Assembly (NCBI RefSeq): GCF_001949145.1
Contig: NW_019091401.1
Span: 383,648 to 447,647, forward strand
Source: Acanthaster planci
Taxonomy: Eukaryota; Echinodermata; Asteroidea; Valvatida; Acanthasteridae
Length of the DNA stretch: 64,000 nucleotides
Reading direction: 5' to 3'
Shown: piece by piece, positions 38,087-49,857 of the stretch
Position numbering within the stretch: the stretch's first letter is position 1
Layout: each line of letters opens with the position of its first letter
The notes under the pieces: generated by a model
The model's database searches: none
Told to the model about the DNA's origin: nothing
The model's input: the letters and a program-made list of their open reading frames with translations, nothing else
Program-made: the position numbers and the translations under genes

Positions 38087-40500
38087 CCTCCTCGAATGGT
38101 GCAGCTGCATGCTCCAGATGAGGAACTATCCACTGGATTCTTACAGAAGGTATCCTAAAGTGTTGATTGGTAGAGAGAGCTCTACTGATCCAAGTGGATT
38201 CTGTGTCTAGAGTGTAGCCCAGGATATACATGTCGTGTTACCCCCTTGACAGTGAACATGTATAGTGTTTTAGTGTATATAGTGCCCTCCACTGGGCCCA
38301 CCTAGAACAAAGATGTGAATGTCACTGAGAAATGAAGCTAGTTTGAGACAGCTGTGAAGTGGCACTGGCCATTGAGTAGAGCTTAACATTTAGTGAAGCC
38401 TCTGAACTATGACCAGGTGAAGTCAAAACTACAGTGAAGCCAGCATGCAGGCCAGTATTTCGGAGCTTTTTGGAATACTGCATGATTGTCTGAACTGTCT
38501 TACATAAATGTGAAACTTCTGTTTATGTTCGCTTTTTATTTGATTTTACTCGAATTGTTGTGCAACATCAAGATTTTCCTATCAGTTTATCCCTGTTAAT
38601 ACCTCATACAACTAAGAGTTTTGCCAAATTGTATATAGTACATATTTATGAGAGATGTTTTACGTAGGGAAATACAAGTGACATGCGTTGTCCTTACAGC
38701 GCAAATGTTTGAATATACATGTACATGTATATCAATGATACTGCAGTGAGAAAAAGGTATGGAAATCTTGGTGTTCATTTGAAAGCTTTGTAAATAGTGT
38801 GTTGTAAAGTCATCAGATGTACACTCAAATGCGGGTTTGTAACATTCAGCAATCCTATCATTAATGTTACATGTGCCTGAGCACAGCACAGTATATAAAA
38901 AAAGGAGACTGGTGTTTGCAATATTTGCTTTGATAGCTGCAGTGTATTCCTGGTTGTTGACAGTGGTAATTGTTCTTGTCTGCTACTTCTGATGTAGCCA
39001 ACTGATGCAAAGCAGCCTTAGCCAAAACCCGACTGCAGTTTGAACCAAGTCTCTTTTCAAATCAGGTTGAAATTCCATAGCTTGTGCGGTGAAATGTTTC
39101 TGAGCATAAACGAAAACCCAGGGGAAAAATTTATGAAAGTAGAAAGCTGCCACGGTGTTGATGCTAGCTCCCTACTGGGAAATTACATACATACATGTAT
39201 AACATGCTCATGAATGATTAAAAACCTGCAAACCAATTTTGACTCGTAATTGTTAAGTCTTTGAGATGTTTATCATCTCAAGATAACTCATAAGGTTACA
39301 TTGTATATAAAGTGAAGCAATCTGTTGGATTATTATTGCTCAGTTGATGCAGTTACTTAAAGTACAACAGGGCAGTGTTTAATAGATATCAGACCCATAT
39401 TGGCAAGTCTGATATATGAACTTACAGGCCTCTTAATAGGCACAGTAGTCTCCAATTTTGTCTTTTTTTTTAGCTTTTTTTTTCCTTTTGCAACTGACCC
39501 TGTGAACTTTGTGTCTTTCGCCTCAGATATCCAAATTTTTCTTAAGAATCAGCTTAAAGCAATAATGCACCTTAAAAAAGCCTATGCAGACTTGTAGCCC
39601 TGTTGCATTAATTGAACAGGTTGCAACCCTGTACGTTGAATGTCTTTGAAAGCCTTGATTTCTTTGGTGTCCATTGCTATTACATTCCCGTGTGCCGACT
39701 GACTGAAAGCAGGTTGCATGTTGGTTCAGCCAGTATTAATGTAAAAAATATCGAAGATGGGTTTTTATTATTTCTTGAGGAATGTTTATTCTTGTAAAAA
39801 GAAAACTGCACTGGAGAATAATGGTAGTTTTTTTTGTTGAGTATATTTCACAGTGTGTGCAAGATGTTGACAAATGAAAATCATGTAAGCCATTTTAGAA
39901 TATTTTTTCTCATTTGTCCAGTTGTAACCAACATGCATTCGCAGTTCTTTGGCCTGCAAACCGCTGACTAAAGGCCTCAGCAGTTTTGTTAAATCATTTT
40001 TCTGTGTAAGTGTTGAATGAAAGTGCTGCTGTGGAACTCAAGTTGTACATACTGATGAGCATGAAACTTTGTCATGTCAGTGCAACAAGGTCGTATCTCG
40101 TGTAAAAAACAAATACGAATTATGATCTTGTTGCACTGACGTGACACTTAAGATAATCATCCACAGTCAGTCAAATAAAGCAACTAACTTGTTCGAAGTG
40201 ATTCAAAGTCAATTGTGCCACAAATGGCTTGTGTAAATTATTTATTTTCTCTTTTTTAAAATCAGTTTAATTGATGACTGATTAGGCAGTCAGTGTGGAA
40301 AAGTTGACATCATAACTGTACAAACTCACTCTGACACTGAAAATGGCATAAATCTGTACAGTGGCTTAGTACATTCATAGAAATTATTCAGAATTACTTG
40401 TACATACTAAAGTTTATGCCAGTGCAGCTTCAGTGGCATTGAGGGTTTAAAAGATGTTCTGTGTCAAATTTAAAGGTTATTTTTATCAATAAATGTTACC
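38087..40500. other. SLC25A38 3' UTR
   Basis: No coding exon supported. AATAAA signals at 40174-40179 and 40488-40493 are the likely ends of the SLC25A38 transcript, implying a 3' UTR of about 2.1-2.4 kb. A TACATGTACATGTA palindrome lies near 38716. Confidence 0.6.
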
Positions 40501-41499
40501 GATATGCAAGACGATCCAAGTGTTGTAGACTTGTCATTTTTTAGTACACTTAAAAACCCAGAATGGCTGCATACTCTTGCAAAAGGTGGGTAAATTTGAT
40601 GGAGTGGTTGACTTTTGGACAGTGTTTGTTGCTTCCAATCATAGGGTCAAGCTTTTGAATCTTAGTAGTTATATGTAGTTACACGTGACCTTGGGCAAGT
40701 CACTTCTTCCCTGCATGCCTTCCTCCTATGAGTATAGATGGGTGCATGTGATTAGCCACTAATACAGCAGCATCCGGCAAGTACATGTATAATTGACAGG
40801 AAGCTGAGATAGTCGAAAGAATGTTCAGATGCTGAGAGCCCAAGGAGCGGGTATAATGATAATGAATCAATTCCTCTGGATGACATACTGTTAAAATACT
40901 GTACACCTTTGAAAATGATATTTCCCCATAGGCCCACTGACAAATATTGTATTGAATAGGAAACACTGAGATGCTTGGCGGCGGCAAACATACCGGTCCT
41001 TTATACCAGTTCTGAGCATGTGCGTGTTCTGAGCATGTGTGCATAGTTCTGAGCACGCACAATACTGGTGAAGAAGGACCTGTATGTCTGCTGCCACGAG
41101 CATCTACAAGTTTCCCATTCTCAGCTGCTGTTACCAACATAACCTGTGTGCTGAAATGTCCCAACACGGGGCCATATCCAAAGTTAGGCTTTGCCTTTAA
41201 CTTCACCTTCAACAATGTCTTGGGTTCATCACTGCCCCTGGAAGCTAGTGAGCCAGTTGGCCATCCCAGTAATTCAGTCACAAACTGAAGCATGCTATGG
41301 GTCATATGAGACATGTTAGATTGGTGCTAGTCAGTGCAGTCGTAAACTGAACCACAGGCGTCAAATATCTTTAAGCCTGGGGTGGCTAAAGTGCTTTCTC
41401 CTTCAATGTCCAGGATAAGAAACTAAAGAAAAAATCAGCATAGCTGATGATGAGATATTGAGCTGGCTCTCGTGGCTCCAGTAAGCTGTGATTTTCTTG
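40501..41499. other. Intergenic region between convergent SLC25A38 and CEP20
   Basis: No known gene recognised. An uninterrupted 204-codon frame runs on the minus strand from 41314 to 40700, but its start half and end half show no family resemblance and it overlaps a hairpin element at 40977-41095, so I do not call it a gene. No clear minus-strand polyA signal for CEP20 was found. Confidence 0.5.
40977..41095. repeat. Hairpin element with internal GTTCTGAGCA repeats
   Basis: Imperfect inverted arms of about 34 bp. The left arm reads GGCGGCAAACATACCGGTCC; the right arm is the reverse complement of its variant, ending GTATGTCTGCTGCC. The loop holds three copies of a GTTCTGAGCAYGYG motif. It is likely a small MITE. 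Confidence 0.72.
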
Positions 41500-41561
41500 C
41501 TACCTCCGGATGCCTCCCCTCAGCACCAAAGGCTCTTCGGTATGGCCAGGAAACTCACCAT
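41500..41561 (-). CDS. Possible alternative last exon of CEP20
   Basis: On the minus strand a good acceptor (TTGTTTTTTATGCAG) precedes a 62 nt frame ending in TAG that encodes GEFPGHTEEPLVLRGGIRR. It would join in phase to a donor inside CEP20 exon 4 (CAGA followed by GTAAAAGG, exon end 42269), giving a 136 aa isoform instead of 154 aa. Human CEP20 also has a basic, poorly conserved tail here, so similarity does not decide between the two ends. Confidence 0.35.
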
Positions 41562-42152
41562 CTGCATAAAAAACAAAACAAAAAAGGTCACATGAGGTTT
41601 GATTTTACCCAACTGCCACCCTGCTGAAAGATGAAGGGTTTGGAATAAACTGTTCACTAAAGAATCATATGGAGTGACTGAACCTTAACATTCAGGGGCA
41701 AATTTACTCTCAATCTGCATGTACCTGGGAAAATTGCCTTTCACAAATACCTAAATTCGTAACCTAAATCAATGAAATTCATTTCAGGGCACTGATAACT
41801 ATGAACAAGAAAGGTAAAGCTATCTTCTTGACACACAGAATATAAATAGTTCTAGCAACTGTCAACAACTAGATGTAGCCTAACCCCATCAAGCTTGCTC
41901 AAGGCTGTTTCTCTTGGAGCCCTGCCACATAAAAATGCAACAATGCTCAAGAGACTGGAAATGAGAATCCAGCTGAATCATGAATGGAATAAAATAACAC
42001 CATGATTGCATGATGCAGTGTACTACCATCAGCCTCAACAGAGCTGTTACGGTGTGTACCCCTTTGGGCTTATTACTGAATCCAACAGCATGAAGAAGCA
42101 CAGAGCTACTGTTGTATATCGCATAACACGTGGCAGGTGTAAGACCATACTG

Positions 42153-45100
42153 TCAGTACTTGCCTTGTGTTGCAGGAGGTACATGTATTCTGTTGTGAGC
42201 AAGCCTGCTGTCTTTATTTGATGCCTTTGTAGCTCTGCCATAATCTCTGGTAACTGGAGTCCTTTTACTCTGTAGGAAATGACTGAGGATGCCATAGAGT
42301 AGGGGGCTGTAGTCAATCAGGAAAAAAAAAGCAAGAACAAGTGATTATGAGTCTCCTTATTTTAACAGAAATGATCATTGTTGCGACTGGGGCCCTACTT
42401 CAGTTGAAGTTCTCTTTTCATGCAAATTTGTAACATAAGCAAAAGTCAATTGTACACCAGGACTCACAAACACACATTCCATGGCACAGCTACCACATGT
42501 TTGGCAAGTATTTCATCTAGTTAGCACTATGGAGGTTTTGCAAGGCAGCCAGCTTCCAGGTCAGTGCTTTTGTTCCACAGGACTAAACAGAAGTTGGCCT
42601 TTTGTGCATATCCCTCCATAACAACAGCACTGACCTGAAAGATGGCTGCCATGCACAACCTCTGTTCTAGAAAAACTGGACCAAATCCTATTATGTGCGA
42701 TGTCTTGCTGTTCACGCCCGCTTTAATACCTGAAGATCACATCAAGAAAAGTGTGCACCAGGCATCAAAGAGCATCACTCAGCTACTCCTTATGAGGAGT
42801 TGGTTATTGTAAACAAAGACCTTGTTAAGTAAATACGATCCACTTGATTACATCAGTGCACAAGTCACTGAGGTGTGGTGTATAAATCATTCTGAGAAGA
42901 TTACCTTGCCATTGCTAAGGTGAACGATTTGCTGCATTTTAGATGTTAAGAACTAAATACTCACACTGTAGCGGTGTCTCTATCTTCAGTGATGTTTAGT
43001 TCATTGACTAGAAACTCTCTGTCCAACGGCGTCTGTGGCTGACCAGATTCTGACCAAGAAGAGATGAGTCAATTTGAACATGTACATGTATATGTATAAA
43101 GAACAGTATAGGGAAAGGTCCCAAAGTTCAGATAAGACTCACTTTGTTGGCTGAGTACAAGGTCTCTGAGGAGTTATGAACATTTTCAACATATATCCTT
43201 TCTTCCTCATTGCAAAACTAGTCTTTATGCACTGGCATCAACGTTTGTATGAGAATTCCATAACTAATTTATAGGAATGTCCTTAAGCTTCCAAAAGAAA
43301 AATGTACATACATTTTTACAAATGATGAACAAGCTGGCCTCATCTCATTCAGTGAGTTTTACACCACACATTGCCACTGAGGTTACGTGGGGAAAATTTC
43401 AAAGAGCTACAAAACACACATTACCCAAGTATAAATAGCTTTGAAACAACATACATGTATCATATTACGGTTCTACTTCAGGCTGGTTGGCTAAACGCCA
43501 AATTTTTCTAAGCAAAAATTCACACTCAGCAAAAGTCCATCCATAAAATTTGACCCAGATCAGAATGCCTACCTGCCATGAGCACAGATGCTGCATACTT
43601 GTACTTATTGAATTCCAGGTACTCTCTGATGAGTTCATTGATGAGCATGTTCTCGTTACTGAGCGGTGGTCGGGGGTCACTCTGGTCGTCCAAGGCATGA
43701 AACACTTCCGCACGAACTCTCGCCTTAATCTGGCCCAAGACCCCCCGTGTCTCTAATGTCTCCCTCAGAACTAAAGTAAATACATGTACACATAAAATGG
43801 AGTCATTTAATTCAATCAAACGACACTTTTGGAACTATTGTTGATGTACACTAACGTGGTGTGGCCCTTAAAGTGGAAAATTTGGATTTTTCGCCTCTAG
43901 TGCCTTACTGGGACAATATGTTTACCTCAAATTTCATTCCAAGTGAAATTTCATCAAACTCACAATATTCTGATTCAAACATCCTGACAAATAAAATTCT
44001 ATTTTGCTCAATTTTCAATTTATTTTGAAGAGCAAAATGAACTTTTCAAGTGCTCTGCTTTAGGGAACACTCAGCTGAATTCTAGCCCTATTTCAAGAGT
44101 TGCCACTTTTGAATTCTGGACAAAATACATTTAGTATGACGCTGAATTGTTCACAAAGGTTCTGCGGCATGTACGTGTATTAGATTATGAAGGTTATACT
44201 TAAAGTACTCCCAGACCTGCGAGGCACAGTCTGTGAACACTGAGTGTACCTTACAGTTCTGAGAGTACTGACAGGACCTGTCATGCCTGTATTCAACCAT
44301 ATGAATTTGAAGTTTTGTCAACAAGAGGATTCGCAACATGAGGAAAGTCAAGTGAAAGTCAAAGTGTGCCACGTACAATTCATTCCAAAGTCTACAGCAC
44401 ACAGAATTTATCAATGTTTATCATGTTTATGGAGTGATGGCAGTTGTCTTGTCATACCCGAATTTTGAAATTATTTTCACATTTTCACTAGACTTGATTC
44501 AAGTCGGGATTCTCTGTGACGTCTGTGTTTACACTCTGGATACTGATGCTGCGCAGAGTTACTTGCTTCACGCCCTCATGTCCACTTATTACTACGAGTT
44601 GGGAAATCCTGACTTGACGAATCTGCCGGCCATTTGTACACAGCAAATTAGCTCATCTACCAAAAATGGTAGCAGCCATTCAAATTGTTTTTACATCGTT
44701 CGTTCGCCAGATGTTGCAGAAAGGCTATCCGAAGGGGGCGACTTATAAGAAGTTATGCTGTGTACAGTGAAGGAATGGCTGACTGGGGAAGAGCAACGCA
44801 AATCTGACTTGATTCAAGTCTACACTTTCACAGGCCTTGTGTCAGTGAGCAGTGGTGGTTTAACTAAGGGGGGGGGATCCCCTGCAGAAGTCTTTGTCTC
44901 TTCCCAGATTCTCACCCCATTTGTAACCTACACAACATGATCATAAATGTCATATGGCTCATTGATCGACGTTCTGTCCGTGGGAGCTGGGTGGACCCCA
45001 CATTTCTGCCTTGTAGCATAAGCCTTATCGCAAACACTGCATGGGTGATTTTGCGCAATGGTAGAAAGGCATTGTGGGAAAGAAAAAGGGGAATGTTTGC

Positions 45101-45412
45101 TACTTTTTCCTTCCCGCAGTGCCTTTCTACCATTGTGTAAAATCACCCATGCAGTATTTGCGATAAGGCTTATGTCCAGCAATATAGGCCAAGATGGTTT
45201 AGCATGTCTAGAGCAGAGAAGTAGCCTAGCCTATTTTCTTGCAAAAATATCAGTAAGGCCATTGTAAGGCTTACAATGAAACTACAAATACAAATATTAC
45301 AAATACAATGAAAATTCATGAAAGCAGGTCGAACAAAAAGCTTGTCACACTCCTAACAATACTAAAAAAAAGAGAAAATATTACCAGATTTTAACTCCTG
45401 AACAGAAGACAT
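42153..45412 (-). CDS. CEP20: CEP20 (FOPNL/FOR20), centriolar LisH protein, four exons
   Basis: Minus-strand exons in order: 45412-45385, 43770-43573, 43049-42965, 42306-42153. The sum is 465 nt, 154 aa (174 in human). Residues 10-75 give VLRETLETRGVLGQIKARVR and ALDDQSDPRP, then the LisH motif at about 49-80 (ENMLINELIREYLEFNKYKY), nearly identical to vertebrate CEP20. Residues 82-104 carry the conserved PLDREFLVNEL, followed by VPLLYGILSHFL. The protein sits at centriolar satellites and basal bodies and is needed for ciliogenesis and centriole duplication (family knowledge). The start MSSVQELKS fits the human start MATVAELKA. The C-terminal tail after residue 117 is uncertain: read-through to TGA is taken here, but a last exon at 41561-41500 is an alternative. 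Intron 1 holds a long hairpin. The gene is divergent from the gene at 45560. Confidence 0.92.
45017..45174. repeat. Near-perfect 158 bp palindrome in CEP20 intron 1
   Basis: Arms of about 70 bp: left starts CATAAGCCTTATCGCAAACA, right ends with its reverse complement TGCGATAAGGCTTATG. The poorly conserved centre (about 15 bp) still pairs in part through GGGAAAGAAAAAG. It is a typical hairpin MITE, with no ORF. It lies about 210 bp inside the intron from exon 1. Confidence 0.92.
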
Positions 45413-45559
45413 TCCGCGCGCTGGTCTAGTAGTATCTGACTATTCTGAGTATCGACTTGAGGCTCTCGTCGTCTAACTTTACCGGATCGACCATCGATTC
45501 CAAAACACGGCGCGTGGTGTTTGTCGAGGGCGCCCTCTGTGATCCGTTATTGTTCAATC
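45413..45559. promoter_or_regulatory. Bidirectional promoter, CEP20 (-) and secreted protein gene (+)
   Basis: Only 147 bp separate the two divergent start codons. The interval is CpG-rich relative to its surroundings (CCGCGCGCTGG next to the CEP20 start, ACACGGCGCGTGG and GAGGGCGCCCTC nearer the other). No TATA box is seen. The two 5' UTRs must be short or overlap. Confidence 0.75.
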
Positions 45560-47950
45560 ATGGCGTCCTGGGTTACGGATGTCTACTCAATCGTTTCCTG
45601 TCTTTGTGTTCTGATTTTGTCGGGTACGTCGAACATTTTTTCCACCTTGGAGGATTCCCTTTTAAAAAGAATATCGTGTGGTTTGTGGTGTGGACGTTTT
45701 TTGGAAGAAGAGTTTATGAGGAATCATTGGCTTGAGTCCATGATAATCATCATCGCAGCCATCCAGTCATTCAAGCATTTACATAATACATTGAATAGGC
45801 CTACCCCAATTTTTTTCAGACTAGTCTCATAGGTTTGTGCACAGAGGCATCAAATGTTGTCCGTAGCTATAGGCCTATGGAACTCTTTCCATGCTTTCCC
45901 CATTTCGAGAGTAGCATCATGATTGAATGACTGCCATATGCACATGCACATGTACATGTATGCCAAGGCACCTAGTCAGAGTAGGCCTAGGCCTACATAG
46001 TACATGTAGGCCAAATTAAATAGCCTTTTCTCTAATTTATTTTTATAAAGATGAACAAAGAAATTGACTGGAGTGGGATTTGAACCTGTGGCCTCTGGAA
46101 CACTGTACCAGTGCTCTACCAACTGAATTACCCAGCCATACGTTGGTGGCTACATGGTGTTTCTGGTTTAGCCTAATGGCTTCTGGCTAGCGCCTCCCGA
46201 ACAGAGATATTGACAGATGGGAAGAGCCACCAAAATTGGGCTGGGTAGCTCAGTTGGTAGAGCACTGGTATGGTGTATCAGAGGCCACAGGTTCAAATTC
46301 AGCTCCAGTCAATTTCTTTGTTCATCTTTATAATCATACTGTACATAAGCACCTAGTTAGTTTCCCTATATGATTTGTTTCATAATTTGTTTTTATTTAG
46401 ACTTTGGACTGCCCCATTTCAATCAAGTTATAAAAATAGTTTCAAATACAAACAGCTTTCATCATCCCTGTTAGAACACTTTTGTTTTCAGGCTGTGAAG
46501 TAAGAAACATGAGAAGTAACCAAGACTTGTAGACATGATTAAACTCTTCTCTCAACTTGTCTCTCAGTTGTCAACATTTTGAAATTTGGTACATTGATGT
46601 CATCAAAGAAAACCAAGGTCAGTCACTTAGTATACGTGTGTCAGCAGATAATATGCTGCTAAGGTATTTCTCTGCACTGATGTTCATTTTAACCTGTTGA
46701 TATTTAATTGTATTCTCATCTTGGCTTTCCAGTGAGATCAAACCAGTGGCACTACCCATCGTGTGTGGTGGTAAACCCTAACACTGGTCCATGTCTTAGT
46801 ATCTTCTTCCGTTACTTCAATGGTTACCCATCGGCTGTTGGGAATGGGGAACTGGTCCACCATGAGTGGGTGCAGTACCTGGACTCTGTGTACGATTACA
46901 ATGATGAGAGTGAAACCAGTTGTAGGATAAGTGAGTGTTAACTTCAGCATCAGTTGCACTTTCACGAACAATCAAATCACAAACAATAAAATCCTCCCAA
47001 AAGAATCATGTTACAAGAATCTATGAATGATCGAAATTCTTTGTGAATAATAATATTGTCAAGGAGCTCCATGTCCGATGTAAAGGAATACATTGTGGGC
47101 TCACAAGGCTCCGCCTTCCTCAGTCCTACAAAATCTTCTTGAACCTTGTACCTATGTGTTCCAGAGTAAAGAAGTTGGTATTCCCTTCAGGACATTCAAA
47201 GTGTTCCAAGTTATTAGAAAGGTGCAATACATTGCATTTGATCTCTCTAAAACATACATATAAATGTTACAGTAATTTAATTGTTCCATCTTTTGAGCAA
47301 TTAAAAAAACACCTGCCTCCTGAGGTCACAAGTGCACAGCCTTGTGTTTAGAGAGAAACTCTTAAAGTAGAAATGTAGATGTGAAGTGAGGACACATAGT
47401 GCATCTGCTGTTGTTTATCCATCCCAAGTTAAACACCTGTTACATGGACACACTGCAGGTTTTGTACACATTTTGTTGAAAATACATGTAAATCATGCAC
47501 ACTGCTTGGCATACTTGCCTTAGAGTCATTGTGCACAGTTAATGAATACCTCACTGGCTCTCAGAAATAGGTCACTAGACTCTGTCTACTTACTGTGCTG
47601 CAGAGTGAGTCTCAGTGAAGCATTTTTACTGAATTTTCAATAGAAATGCACATGGACACTTGGTATCAAAACTGAAATCCACATTACTTAAATCTTTGAC
47701 GTTGACAGGACAAAGATCCAAGTTCAATGCAGACTTTGTAAATGTGACCTGGACACGAGATGGTTTCTCCACCTGCACCCAGTCCAATGTAGAGAGGTTC
47801 AACTCTTGGTGGGGCTTTGTCTGTGAGGGTCACTGTGTAGATGACGACAACTGCCGACGATACCCGACATTCCTGGGCCAGCACCTCTGGAACAACTGCT
47901 CCTGGGATGAGACATTAGATCGGCCCTCTTACGATCTGAGACTGCCCTGA
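45560..47950 (+). CDS. Unrecognised secreted cysteine-rich protein, four exons
   Basis: Best phase-consistent model: 45560-45627, 46568-46617, 46733-46930, 47709-47950, 558 nt, 185 aa. Residues 1-22 form a signal peptide (MASWVTDVYSIVSCLCVLIL). The rest has nine cysteines and is rich in Trp, Tyr and Asn (CLSIFFRYFNGYPSAV, HHEWVQYLDSVYDYN, FVNVTWTRDGFSTC, WGFVCEGHCVDDDNC, HLWNNCSW), with N-glycosylation sequons NVT and NCS. No second membrane segment or GPI-like tail is seen, so secretion is inferred. Exons 3 and 4 are solid. The exon 1 donor is the weak point: the strongest site (CGG|GTACGT) breaks the frame, so the weaker TAC|GTCGAA four bases on is used; an undetected small exon is the alternative. 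I do not recognise the family. It shares a promoter with CEP20. Confidence 0.68.
46044..46332. mobile_element. Palindromic element built from two inverted tRNA-like units
   Basis: Left arm (46044-46137, read on the minus strand) and right arm (46239-46332, plus strand) are near-identical copies in opposite orientation. Each has a tRNA-like box A (GGGTAGCTCAGTTGGTAGAG), an anticodon-arm-like stretch (CTGGT...ATCAG), a box B (GGTTCAAATTC) and a shared tail (CTCCAGTCAATTTCTTTG). Complementarity runs on into the spacer (GGTGGCT / AGCCACC). The anticodon loops differ and the acceptor stem pairs poorly, so these are not functional tRNAs. It lies in intron 1 of the secreted-protein gene. Confidence 0.82.
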
Positions 47951-49409
47951 TTGCACAATTACAAAGGGAGTGGGTTTTGAAAAGTGGACAGAATGAGAGG
48001 GGAACACTTACACCATTTTTAGGGGAAAAACCTGACCAGGTGAATAAGGTAGCATCACAAAAATCATAATACTGCTGTTCCACTGAAACACTCTTGTCAT
48101 TGCCAAGGTTGGGTATAAAGCTATTGTCTTTTGAGATGTCACACTGGTACTGATCTATCTTGTTACCTTTGACATTGTATATCAAGTTGGGAGACCAAAT
48201 AATGTTGAAGAGCTCAGCCACAAATCCCCTTCTCTTTTTAAATTTTCCTTGTACATTGTATAGTTTTTACAGCAATTAGAATTTTGTAAGCAGGGCATCT
48301 CTTTCATTCTGGGTATTGATTTGTATAAAGGACAAGATGGAACGTGTGCAACAAAGGCTTTGAAGGAACATGGCCCAAGGCATGTGGGACTGTAGGGTTA
48401 GGTAATAAGCCAGTTTGCTGTTTCAAGGTCAAGCAAGGTCATTAGGGGACAAAGCGTGTGTGCATGAGTCTGCATAGGCCTGTGCTGACAGATAGGGCAG
48501 ACCTCACACGCGCATCTTAATAACCTTGGGAGGGCTTCATTTTGCATATACTCTGAACTGGCACATTGATATAGCATGCCATTGCTTTTTTCACCAAAAA
48601 GGTTCGTGATTCTATGTGCATCATGGAAAATTAAAAACCACGCTGACGGTGCAGAACTAATACATGTATTTGATTTCAGCTGACAAAAATATGAAGCATT
48701 CAAACAAAATGATTTCCATAAAAAAAGGAAGGCACATTGCCTTCAGAAAAGTTTTGTTTTAGAGACATTTAAATAGAAATGTGCTCTGAAAGTTTACCAA
48801 GAAATAAATACAAAATTGATAAGATATATGCAACTTTTTAAATACATGTATATTGCATGTGTTCATCTAATTGAAAATCAGCAATGGTGATGTGTTCAGT
48901 TGGTTTGGGGCACAAACATGTAAATTGTGTGCTTAAGGAAATACTAATTTGGAATAAATTTGTTGATGCAGTTGTAATTATGCATTTATCAGAATCTATT
49001 CAATTGTTTTATTATTTTTATAAATAATTTATGTACATAACCATCAGAAGTAGACATCTGTATATTCAGTTTCAGCTTAATCTTTGATGGTGTCAGTAGA
49101 GAAAAAATGTTTCCATCCTATTATAATCCGTCCTGTGCCTATTAAAAGCAGTTTTAAACTGTTAAATTTCACTTAGTTTTGCTGACTGTTTCATGAGCCA
49201 TTTTTAGGTTGCTGTCCTTCAGTTGAAATAATATTCCTGTTTATAGTCTATTTGCTGTTTTTGACGATGTTATGCTGAATGCTGTTACAGTTGCAGCAAA
49301 AGAAAACAGTGTATAGACAAGACATCTGCTCAAGTCATTGCTTTTTTTTATATCCCAGTTTGATTATGAAGATTATCAAACAAAAAACGAATCCCGAAAA
49401 AAACAAATT
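47951..49409. other. 3' UTR of secreted-protein gene and intergenic sequence
   Basis: No supported exon. AATAAA at 48803-48808 and 48953-48958 are likely polyA signals for the upstream gene, the second with a TTGTTG-type stretch downstream. The A/T-rich end contains the Pol III terminator of the following tRNA. Confidence 0.6.
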
Positions 49410-49480
49410 TGCACTGCCCGGGAATCGAACCCGGGTCGCAAGAATGGGAATCTTGCATGATACCACTACACCAGCAGTGC
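49410..49480 (-). tRNA. tRNA-Gly (anticodon CCC)
   Basis: Read on the minus strand from 49480: acceptor GCACTGC pairs with GCAGTGC. Box A is TGGTGTAGTGG. The anticodon arm CAAGA-TTCCCAT-TCTTG carries CCC. The T arm is CCCGGGTTCGATTCCCGGG, a perfect five-pair stem with canonical box B. It matches the animal tRNA-Gly-CCC consensus almost base for base outside the acceptor stem, where the changes are compensatory. The discriminator base is A (49410). A run of seven T follows within about 20 bp as a Pol III terminator. CCA is not encoded, as expected in animals. Unlike the tRNA-like repeats nearby, this looks functional. Confidence 0.97.
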
Positions 49481-49857
49481 TATAGCGCAGTACAGGTGAA
49501 ATTATGCATTATGAACACTAGCCTGTATTGCGTAATACTAGTCGATACTGCTCTTGCGGTAGTCGATAATCGGTGTGTTTGTCTGCTATGCAATATCAAG
49601 CACTTTTGAGCTGTTTTATCACATCGGTAAGTGTTATCGATACAGTAAACCTAAGCTAACGAGCAATAGAATCGATTCTGTTTTGAAGACAGAAACCTCG
49701 ACTCTCCTTCGTGTAATGAGCTTTGCACTGAGAAGCGCTTGACTACAGAACCCAAAAGCATAGCGTAATCAAATTGCGTAGTAGGCGCAGGCATGAGCAC
49801 TCGACTCACGCAGTGTGATTCTATCGCGGACGAAGCTGGCAGTAGCAGACGACTTTC

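Noticed and set aside
40700-41314. 204-codon minus-strand ORF
   Set aside because: Longest real open frame, but it overlaps a hairpin element, has no family resemblance and changes character along its length; probably chance plus repeat.
45521-45832. Unspliced 103-codon extension of exon 1 of the secreted-protein gene
   Set aside because: It reads past two donors into sequence without coding character and does not connect to the conserved downstream exons.
46044-46332. Two genuine tRNA genes
   Set aside because: Anticodon loops differ between copies, acceptor stems pair poorly and the copies share non-tRNA tails; they are tRNA-derived repeats.
46491-46498. 8 bp microexon (acceptor TTTTCAG, donor GTAAGA) in the secreted-protein gene
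   Set aside because: Splice signals look good, but including it leaves the frame wrong for the following exon with either exon 1 donor.
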